From: Anaerolineales bacterium
Lineage (GTDB): Bacteria; Chloroflexota; Anaerolineae; Anaerolineales; Villigracilaceae
Assembly (NCBI GenBank): GCA_025966435.1
Contig: JAICRQ010000122.1
Location: forward strand, 1 to 8,738
Direction: 5' to 3'
Length of the DNA: 8,738 nucleotides
Shown: piece by piece, positions 1 through 4,800 of the stretch
Layout of the letters: every line of letters starts with the position of its first letter
Numbering within the stretch: the first letter of the stretch is position 1
Notes under the pieces: generated by a model
Seen by the model: only the letters and a program-made list of their open reading frames with translations
The model's database searches: none
Told to the model about the DNA's origin: nothing
Translations under genes and position numbers: made by a program

Positions 1-728
1 GTCACCAGGCGCTTACGCAATCCGCGTGAGACCAGCCAGCCAAACATCGCGCCCACGGGCAAAGCGACGAGGAACATGATAAACATCATGAGCAGGAAAA
101 AGTTCCAATACAGCTCGAGATTGGTCGGTGTCGCAAACGTCACCGGCTTGATGCGGTAAATGACGATGGCGTCGATCGGCGCGGTGTCACTCTTGCGCAA
201 TGGGAAGGCAACGATTCGAGTACCATCCTGTAGAGCAGTGCTTTGCGCGTAATAATTTTTGTCGCCGACCAGCGCCGCGTCGATGATCGATTCCATCGCC
301 AGCCTGCTAACCGTACGCGGCTGGAATGGTTTTCCAATGGACTTCGGATCCTCCAGCGGCGCGGCGGCGATGAGATTCAGATCCGGGTCGAGCACATAAA
401 TGGGCTGAGCCTTGATCAGGAGGGTGTTGGCATAATCGAGGGACTCGCGTACAGTCGTGGATTGGAAATCCTGCCAGATAAAGCCCTGTTGTTGGACTCG
501 CTCCACCCAGTCCTGCAACGCCTGCGGGTCGTCCACCAGATAAGGAATGTTATCCTGAAAGGCAGTCTTGGACCAGTAAAAACTGTCGAAGGTGCGGGTG
601 TTGTTTTGTGTCTCGAAATAAGCGGCAATGCCCACGAGCAACGCGGTGAGCACAATAACCGTCCCGACGGTGACGATTGCGTAGGACAGGGTGAGCTTCC
701 ATTGAAGGCGTTGGAAGAATTTGAACAT
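1..728 (-). CDS. Sensor histidine kinase, N-terminal part (runs off left edge)
   Basis: This is an open frame of 242 codons from ATG at 728 to the window edge, with no stop. The protein starts MFKFFQRLQWKLTLSYAIVT, which gives a first membrane span at about residues 14-36. An extracytoplasmic domain of about 165 residues follows (about 38-205), then a second span at about 209-231. After that comes a basic stretch (GWLVSRGLRKRLV) that looks like the start of a HAMP domain. This layout, and the N-terminus in particular, match two-component sensor kinases I associate with Chloroflexota. The HAMP, phospho-acceptor His and ATPase domains would lie outside the window, so the kinase call is an inference. 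The start is supported by TAAGG seven to eight bases upstream, just after the stop of the preceding permease gene (8-bp gap). Co-transcription with an ABC exporter suggests it senses the exporter's substrate or the stress that substrate causes. I do not recognise the sensor domain as a named family. Confidence 0.7.
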   Translation of the reverse strand, partial: MFKFFQRLQWKLTLSYAIVTVGTVIVLTALLVGIAAYFETQNNTRTFDSFYWSKTAFQDNIPYLVDDPQALQDWVERVQQQGFIWQDFQSTTVRESLDYANTLLIKAQPIYVLDPDLNLIAAAPLEDPKSIGKPFQPRTVSRLAMESIIDAALVGDKNYYAQSTALQDGTRIVAFPLRKSDTAPIDAIVIYRIKPVTFATPTNLELYWNFFLLMMFIMFLVALPVGAMFGWLVSRGLRKRLV

Positions 729-736
729 GGCGTGCC

Positions 737-1543
737 TTACCCGCCCAGGTCCTGGCGGCGATAGAGCCGGACGGCGAGGAAAAGAAATGTCAGGGTATAC
801 GCGGCTGCCATAACAAACGCGGCACCAGGGTCCAGAAGATGAGAGGGTGTTTCTACAGTCCGATTGCCGATCGAGTTCAGCAGGTAGGTGGCGCTGAAGT
901 AAAGATTTCGCATCATCCACTTTGCCCAGTCTGCCCCGTAAAGAACGCTCGAGAGCAGGAGCTCAATAAATTGAGTATAACCCAGGCCGATGGCGATCCC
1001 TGCGAAGGCGGAGCGGGTGGCAACGGTGATGAGCAATATCAGAGAGAGATAAGGCAACGTGACGAGGGTCATGTAGAAGGCAGCCGAGAGGGCGGCCAGC
1101 CAGTTCACGTTGCTGAGCGTGTACGCTTCATATGTGAAGGTCTTGTAATACCAGCCGGTGGCCCCTCCCACCAGGAGGATCAGGAGTTGCAGCAGGAACG
1201 TCACCAGCGCAAGCAGGCTGCATTTTGCCAGCAGGCTGGAGGGTCGTGAAACACGTGTCAGCCAGTGCTGATTCGTCCGCTGGGAGTAGTCATTGCCGAG
1301 CATCAGCGCGGCGATAATAACGAGGAACGGCAGGGATATGATCAGCAGTTGGTCAAGTGCGTTGGCAAGGTCGAAGGAAGCGCCCGGCATTTTCAGCGTG
1401 CCGTCCAGCAGTTGCGTACGGTTGCGGTTGTAGAAATTTTGCAGGCTCAGCCAGATGAACAGCGAGCAGCAAATGAACGTCACCCATAACACACTGCGGC
1501 GTGCCAGACGGGTCCATTCGATGGAGAAAAGTTTAAGAAACAT
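737..1543 (-). CDS. ABC-2 type transporter permease (second of the pair)
   Basis: This is a hydrophobic 268-residue protein with about six membrane spans, typical in length and layout for ABC-2 permeases that partner BcrA/CcmA-type ATPases. The N-terminus MFLKLFSIEWTRLARRSVLW is a cytoplasmic stretch leading into span 1. A DYSQRTNQHWLTRVSRP segment after span 2 is the conserved cytoplasmic loop expected to contact the ATPase. The protein ends RRQDLGG. An in-frame ATG at 1555 would add four residues. I prefer 1543 because GAGAG lies about eight bases upstream and because this start gives exactly the same length and the same MFLxL opening as the paralogue at 2484-3290. The 1555 ATG has no visible ribosome site. 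The gene begins 15 bp after the ATPase stop and ends 8 bp before the kinase start, so it is clearly within one operon. The substrate is unknown. Confidence 0.85.
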   Translation of the reverse strand: MFLKLFSIEWTRLARRSVLWVTFICCSLFIWLSLQNFYNRNRTQLLDGTLKMPGASFDLANALDQLLIISLPFLVIIAALMLGNDYSQRTNQHWLTRVSRPSSLLAKCSLLALVTFLLQLLILLVGGATGWYYKTFTYEAYTLSNVNWLAALSAAFYMTLVTLPYLSLILLITVATRSAFAGIAIGLGYTQFIELLLSSVLYGADWAKWMMRNLYFSATYLLNSIGNRTVETPSHLLDPGAAFVMAAAYTLTFLFLAVRLYRRQDLGG

Positions 1544-1558
1544 GTTGGCTCTCATAAT

Positions 1559-2461
1559 CTAGTTCGCGGAGGTGAGATCCATGAACACCGATTCGAGATC
1601 GGTCTTCTGGGCTGTGATCTCGGTGGGGATAACGTGATGCTGCAACAGATGATTCATCACCGCTTGGCTATCCACGCCCAGCACGAGCAGGCTGTTCCCA
1701 CTTGCCTGGACGTTTTCGACGCCCGGCAGTGACTCAAACGCCCGAACCGCGGCTTCCGCATCGTGAACGGTCAAACGCACTGCCGGCTTCTGCCTGTTAA
1801 GCAAATCGTCCACGCGCCCCTGGGCGACGACGCGCCCCCTGTGAAGCACGGCGATACGGTCGCAGACCTGTTGCACCTCGTTGAGGAGATGGCTCGAAAG
1901 CAGAGCGGACGTCCCGTTTTCTGCCAGGGAGCGGAGCAACTGGCGGATCTCGCGCATCCCGGCGGGGTCGAGCCCGTTGGTCGGCTCGTCCAGGATAATG
2001 AAGCGCGGACGGTGCACGAGCGCCATCGCCAGGCCCACCCGCTGCTTCATACCGGTGGAGAATTTGCTCACCTTCTTGCGGGCGGATTCGGTCAACCCGA
2101 CAAGCTCGATCACTTCGTGGATCCGCTTCTTATCCACGCCGGGGCTCAGCCGCGCGACCAGCTCGATATTCTCCCAGGCGGAAAGATAGGGAATGAAAGC
2201 AGGCGCGCCCAACAATGCGCCGATATCCCTCAGCGCCTGCACGCGGTTCGGTGTCACGCGCTGCCCTAACACATACACTTCCCCATCCGTGGGGTGGACG
2301 AGCCCCAGCGCCATCCCGAGCGTGGTTGTCTTACCCGCGCCGTTGGGCCCGACGAAGCCGAACACTTCCCCTTCATAGGCGGTGATGTTGATAGCGTCTA
2401 CGGCTTTGCGAGTGCCGAAGGTCTTCGTCAGGTCTTTGGTTTCGAGAACGATCTGTGTCAT
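1559..2461 (-). CDS. ABC transporter ATP-binding protein (BcrA/CcmA-like)
   Basis: This 300-residue protein carries a full nucleotide-binding domain. Walker A is G38-PNGAGKT-T45, the signature loop is FSTGMKQR at 134-141, and Walker B is FIILDEP with D158 and catalytic E159. The D-loop is GLDP (163-166) and the switch His is H191 in SSH. A C-terminal domain of about 80 residues follows, ending in an ESVFMDLT motif typical of drug/bacitracin-type exporters. It would power export through the two flanking ABC-2 permeases. The start at 2461 has AAGGA six bases upstream. A longer in-frame start at 2518 would overlap the upstream permease stop and add a non-conserved tail, so I reject it. One oddity is that the Q-loop region reads IGALLGAPAFIPYL, with Gly85 where relatives usually have Gln or Glu. 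Sure of the family, unsure of the cargo. Confidence 0.93.
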   Translation of the reverse strand: MTQIVLETKDLTKTFGTRKAVDAINITAYEGEVFGFVGPNGAGKTTTLGMALGLVHPTDGEVYVLGQRVTPNRVQALRDIGALLGAPAFIPYLSAWENIELVARLSPGVDKKRIHEVIELVGLTESARKKVSKFSTGMKQRVGLAMALVHRPRFIILDEPTNGLDPAGMREIRQLLRSLAENGTSALLSSHLLNEVQQVCDRIAVLHRGRVVAQGRVDDLLNRQKPAVRLTVHDAEAAVRAFESLPGVENVQASGNSLLVLGVDSQAVMNHLLQHHVIPTEITAQKTDLESVFMDLTSAN

Positions 2462-2483
2462 AGAAAATCCTTGTGTTCGTGGT

Positions 2484-3290
2484 TTAACCGCCCAGGTCCT
2501 GGCGGGAGAAAATAACAAAGGAAGCGATGCTTAGTAAGAGAAAAGTCATACCAATCAGGAGGATGGCTTGTCCCTGAGGCAGGATCGCATCTGGCGAAAT
2601 TGGCAGCGCATTGCGGTCGAGCGCGTGAGTACCGTGCTGCAAGGCCTGCGACAGGCTGGCGGGCATGTACCGGACGAGCCATGGGAATCTCTCGCCCAGC
2701 GCCGGCGCGAATTGTTCGACCACGCTGCCATACAGGATGGTCCCTCCTGCGGCAAAGAAAGGGGAGCGGCTGAGAACCGCCAGCAGCACGGTCAGCGCCA
2801 GGTACGGTAAAGAACTCCAGAAGAGGCGCAGGGCAGCAGGTAGAAGGGCGGCTGGATTAAGGTGTGTCGCGTCCACTACGCCGAAGAACAAACTACGCGA
2901 GAGAGCGCTGAGCCCCAAAACCGCGATGACGGAAAAGCAGACGAGCAGCAAGCCAAAGAACAGAATCGCGGTCAGTCGTGCAGTCAATAGCATTGGCCGC
3001 GCAACCCCGCGCGTCAGCCAGAGATGCATCGAACGGTCTACATAGTCGAAGGCGGCGATTCCCGCGCTCAGGATGGCATACACCAGGATTCCAATCTGGT
3101 TGAAAAACGCCAGCCCGCTGAGCAGGTCCTTTTCCAGACCACCGGAGGACTCTGCATAACCGTGCAGGATCTGTACGTGTCTGAAAAGCGTGGCGCAAGC
3201 CAGTAGGAATAGAACGCCCGCCAGCCCGACCCACAGCCCCGGATTCTTCAATGTTTTACAGATATCGATGGCAAGCAGGCGCAAGAACAT
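2484..3290 (-). CDS. ABC-2 type transporter permease (first of the pair)
   Basis: This hydrophobic 268-residue protein has about six predicted membrane spans. It shares with the permease at 737-1543 an MFL-L-I opening, a D-Y-x(2)-R-x(4)-WLTR loop motif after span 2, an LPYL(S/A)L segment before a central span, and the ending RQDLGG. The two are therefore diverged paralogues and probably form a heterodimeric channel with the ATPase encoded between them. The start at 3290 is fixed by three things: overlap with the stop of the upstream microprotein gene (TAATG), a GGGA seven bases upstream, and the shared N-terminus. The frame is open further upstream to 3476, but that extension is proline- and arginine-rich, would cross the likely promoter, and overlaps the microprotein gene. 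It is 22 bp from the ATPase start. Confidence 0.87.
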   Translation of the reverse strand: MFLRLLAIDICKTLKNPGLWVGLAGVLFLLACATLFRHVQILHGYAESSGGLEKDLLSGLAFFNQIGILVYAILSAGIAAFDYVDRSMHLWLTRGVARPMLLTARLTAILFFGLLLVCFSVIAVLGLSALSRSLFFGVVDATHLNPAALLPAALRLFWSSLPYLALTVLLAVLSRSPFFAAGGTILYGSVVEQFAPALGERFPWLVRYMPASLSQALQHGTHALDRNALPISPDAILPQGQAILLIGMTFLLLSIASFVIFSRQDLGG

Positions 3291-3400
3291 TACGATTTCC
3301 CGAGCGAAACGATATCCTGCGTGTCCTCTGTCACCAGCAGGGGACTGATGCCGGCGAGGAAGAACAGGATTGCGAGAATGAAGATGAGTAAAGCGATCAT
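3290..3400 (-). CDS. 36-residue single-span membrane microprotein, first gene of the exporter operon
   Basis: A short frame opens with ATG at 3400 and ends TAA at 3292-3290. Upstream is AAGGAGA four bases before the ATG, the best ribosome site on this strand of the window. The product starts MIALLIFILAILFFLAGISP, giving one hydrophobic span of about 22 residues. A short acidic/polar tail with LLVTEDTQD and a C-terminal GKS follows. There is no cysteine for a lipobox, and the helix starts at residue 2, so it is more likely a membrane-resident peptide than a secreted one. Its stop shares one base with the ATG of the ABC permease, which implies translational coupling. It could be an accessory subunit of the transporter, a regulatory leader peptide, or only a coupling device. 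I know of no family for it. The translation signals are seen directly; the function is unknown. Confidence 0.72.
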   Translation of the reverse strand: MIALLIFILAILFFLAGISPLLVTEDTQDIVSLGKS

Positions 3401-3404
3401 TTTG

Positions 3405-3411
3405 TCTCCTT
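3405..3411 (-). promoter_or_regulatory. Strong ribosome binding site of the microprotein gene
   Basis: AAGGAGA on the minus strand is followed by CAAA and then ATG at 3400. This near-perfect complement to the 16S 3' end is what makes the 36-codon frame believable as a gene. It also locates the operon's first start codon, ahead of the permease. Confidence 0.75.
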
Positions 3412-3421
3412 GATGCCCCGA

Positions 3422-3427
3422 AGTATA
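3422..3427 (-). promoter_or_regulatory. Possible -10 box for the exporter operon
   Basis: TATACT on the minus strand (one mismatch to TATAAT) lies about 22 bases upstream of the microprotein start codon, leaving a short 5' leader. I see no convincing -35 box at 16-18 bp upstream (the sequence there is AACCCA-like). Either the promoter needs an activator, such as the expected partner response regulator, or this match is chance. Confidence 0.25.
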
Positions 3428-3459
3428 GGAGCCTGTCCTGTTTTTGGGTTCCGCCGGGA

Positions 3460-3488
3460 GGATGATTCCGGGTCATCCGTAGTGATGA
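3460..3488. repeat. Alternating GATGA / TCATC motifs in the divergent promoter region
   Basis: GATGA at 3461-3465, its complement TCATC at 3473-3477 and GATGA again at 3484-3488 are spaced 12 and 11 bp apart, close to one helical turn. The first two form a 6-bp inverted repeat, GGATGA-N7-TCATCC. A further TCATC lies at 3527-3531. The position upstream of the possible exporter promoter would suit a regulator such as the response regulator of the linked kinase. Motifs this short can occur by chance. Confidence 0.25.
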
Positions 3489-3519
3489 ACTGCCAACCCA
3501 ACGCCTCTCTTAAAAAAAG

Positions 3520-3548
3520 TTGACTTTCATCCCAAGGTATGCAATAAT
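3520..3548 (+). promoter_or_regulatory. Sigma70-like promoter of the LacI-family gene
   Basis: TTGACT (3520-3525) and AATAAT (3543-3548) are separated by exactly 17 bp. Each has five of six consensus bases, and TGC directly before the -10 makes it an extended -10. The predicted transcription start near 3555 lies inside the 36-bp palindrome, so a bound repressor would block it. The resulting leader is about 50 nt before the ATG at 3607. Confidence 0.75.
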
Positions 3549-3581
3549 AGCGGTATCGTTACCGGTAACGATACCGCTATT
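3546..3581. promoter_or_regulatory. 36-bp perfect palindromic operator, likely autorepression site
   Basis: The left half AATAGCGGTATCGTTACC is followed directly by its exact reverse complement, giving a gapless 36-bp palindrome centred between 3563 and 3564. Its core GTTACCGGTAAC has the central CG typical of LacI-family operators. Each arm also contains a near-palindrome, CGGTATCGTTACCG (3551-3564) and CGGTAACGATACCG (3563-3576), again with central CG. Up to three overlapping sites are thus packed together, with centres 6 bp apart (outer pair 12 bp apart). It covers part of the -10 box and the expected start site of the adjacent lacI-family gene. No second copy was found before the transporter genes. 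Confidence 0.88.
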
Positions 3582-3606
3582 TTCATTACTTTTCAGAGGA
3601 CTTGAT

Positions 3607-4626
3607 ATGCGGAAGAACCGACGGTCGGTGACAATTCAGGATGTGGCGAAGACCGCAGGCGTCTCGGTGTCCACGGTGTCGCGGGTCTTAAACGGCAAGG
3701 TGGATGTGGCAGTCGAAACGCAGGACCGCATCCGTTCGGTGATCGACGACCTGGGGTATACGACGAACCTTGCTGCCCGCAGCATGCGCAGCTTTAAGAA
3801 GAATATGGTCGGGTTGATCATGCCCGATATTGCCTATCCGTTCGCTATCGAAGTGATGAAGGGGGTCAACCGGGCGATTGCGGAATCGGAGTTCGACCTG
3901 CTGGTATATACGACCGGTGATGTGCGCAAAAGCGGCAGAGCCATGCACGAACAAAAATATGTTTCCCTTCTCAACAATTCCATCACGGACGGCGCCATCA
4001 TCGTCGCGCCGGTGACAGGCGAGTTTTCCACCGATGCGCCGATCGTTTCCATCGACCCGCTGATGAGCAACCCGAATTATGCCTCCGTCCATGCGACCAA
4101 CCACCAGGGCGCCATGGACGCAATGAACTATCTTTTAAGTTTAGGGCACAGGCGCATCGGGTTTATCAGCGGGCGCGCCGAACTGGAAAGCTCAACGCGG
4201 CGCCTGATGGGCTACCGCGACGCGATGAAACAAGCCGGATTCTCGATCGATGACATGTTGATTGCCGCAGGGGATTACACCACCGATACGGGTATCAAAT
4301 GCGCGCGAGAGCTGCTCTCCCTGAGCCACCCACCCACGGCGATTTTTGCCTCGAACGACCAGATGGCGATGGGTGTGTACCAGGTCGCCGGGGAGATGGG
4401 GCTGCGCATCCCGGAGGATCTATCGGTTGTCGGGTTCGACAACATTATGGAATCGAAATATATGGGCTTGACCACGGTAGACCAGTTCATATCCGAGATG
4501 GGTTTTGTTGCCACACAGATGCTGATCAAGCTGATCAACGGCGAGACGCTGGAGTCGCCAACCTATCAAATGCAGACGCAGCTTGTCATCCGCACGTCCT
4601 GCCGCGCATTGAACGGACATGGTTAA
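3607..4626 (+). CDS. LacI-family transcriptional repressor of a sugar-uptake operon
   Basis: This 339-residue protein has the usual LacI/GalR length. The N-terminal helix-turn-helix is VTIQDVAKTAGVSVSTVSRV at residues 8-27. A hinge helix follows at about 51-63 (YTTNLAARSMR), with Met60 where the minor-groove Leu is usually found. The rest is a periplasmic-binding-protein-like sugar domain with IMPDIAYPFAIEVMKGV near residue 71, a GHRRIGFISG segment, and FASNDQMAMGVYQVA with VVGFDN in the second lobe. The start at 3607 has AGAGGA about seven bases upstream and opens directly into the DNA-binding domain. The frame stays open to 3520, but that extension would be translated from the promoter and operator, so I reject it. 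The repressor should bind the palindrome upstream of its own gene and respond to a sugar imported or released by the downstream products. Confidence 0.93.
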   Translation: MRKNRRSVTIQDVAKTAGVSVSTVSRVLNGKVDVAVETQDRIRSVIDDLGYTTNLAARSMRSFKKNMVGLIMPDIAYPFAIEVMKGVNRAIAESEFDLLVYTTGDVRKSGRAMHEQKYVSLLNNSITDGAIIVAPVTGEFSTDAPIVSIDPLMSNPNYASVHATNHQGAMDAMNYLLSLGHRRIGFISGRAELESSTRRLMGYRDAMKQAGFSIDDMLIAAGDYTTDTGIKCARELLSLSHPPTAIFASNDQMAMGVYQVAGEMGLRIPEDLSVVGFDNIMESKYMGLTTVDQFISEMGFVATQMLIKLINGETLESPTYQMQTQLVIRTSCRALNGHG

Positions 4627-4650
4627 GTGATGGACATAACGAGGAACAAA

Positions 4651-4713
4651 ATGGGAAAGGAGGTGAACGCGTTATCTTTATTAAATAAATTGCAGGCCTT
4701 CTCTTCACCTTGA
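4651..4713 (+). CDS. Possible 20-codon leader peptide upstream of the transporter genes
   Basis: ATG at 4651 has GAGGA five bases upstream. The frame reads M-G-K-E-V-N-A-L-S-L-L-N-K-L and stops at 4711-4713. Three of its four Leu codons are TTA and the fourth is TTG, in a run of AT-rich codons (TTA TCT TTA TTA AAT AAA TTG) unlike the neighbouring GC-rich genes. The frame contains an internal AAAGGAGGTGA that is not followed by any start codon at usual spacing. Its last third overlaps the left arm of the inverted repeat at 4692-4734. It could be a leader peptide whose translation controls folding, or a chance frame. Confidence 0.3.
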   Translation: MGKEVNALSLLNKLQAFSSP

Positions 4714-4734
4714 ACCGATGGAAGGAAGACCTGC
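4692..4734 (+). repeat. Inverted repeat in the lacI-to-transporter leader
   Basis: GCAGGCCTTC (4692-4701) can pair with GAAGACCTGC (4725-4734), nine of ten positions matching, around a 23-nt loop that holds a further CTTC/GAAG pair. It is followed by GCATTTGTG and not by a T-tract, so it is not a standard intrinsic terminator. The alternative pairing AGGTGAA (4661-4667) with TTCACCT (4704-4710) crosses this stem, so the two folds would exclude each other in simple secondary structure. Confidence 0.4.
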
Positions 4735-4740
4735 GCATTT

Positions 4741-4760
4741 GTGTGGACCATAGTCCGCAC
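4741..4760 (+). repeat. Inverted repeat just upstream of the binding-protein gene
   Basis: GTGTGGAC-CATA-GTCCGCAC forms an 8-bp stem (one G-U pair in RNA) with a four-base loop. It lies 40 bases before the start of the binding-protein gene and overlaps the only promoter-like -35 match there. It may be an RNA hairpin or a protein-binding site. It does not resemble the 36-bp operator upstream of lacI. Confidence 0.4.
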
Positions 4761-4774
4761 GAGGCTAGTATAAC
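4744..4774 (+). promoter_or_regulatory. Weak promoter candidate for the transporter genes
   Basis: TGGACC (4744-4749) and TATAAC (4769-4774) resemble -35 and -10 boxes, but the 19-bp spacing is long and the -35 match is only four of six. If real, transcription would start about 20 nt before the binding-protein ATG. The alternative is read-through from the lacI promoter, since no terminator is visible after lacI. Confidence 0.2.
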
Positions 4775-4800
4775 CGACGCAAAACTTAAAAGGAGAAGAA

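Noticed and set aside
1763..2269. Plus-strand frame of 168 codons opposite the ATPase gene
   Set aside because: The ATPase on the minus strand has complete motifs. The antisense product is a composition artefact.
3291..3476. Upstream extension of the first ABC-2 permease to an ATG at 3476
   Set aside because: The added residues are not membrane-like, cross the probable promoter and overlap the microprotein gene. The paralogue and the TAATG coupling both support 3290.
3520..3606. Longer start for the LacI-family protein
   Set aside because: It would begin in the -35 box and translate through the operator. ATG 3607 has a ribosome site and starts directly before the helix-turn-helix.
4692..4760. 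Rho-independent terminator after lacI
   Set aside because: Both hairpins lack a following T-run (GCATTTGTG and GAGGCTAG follow).
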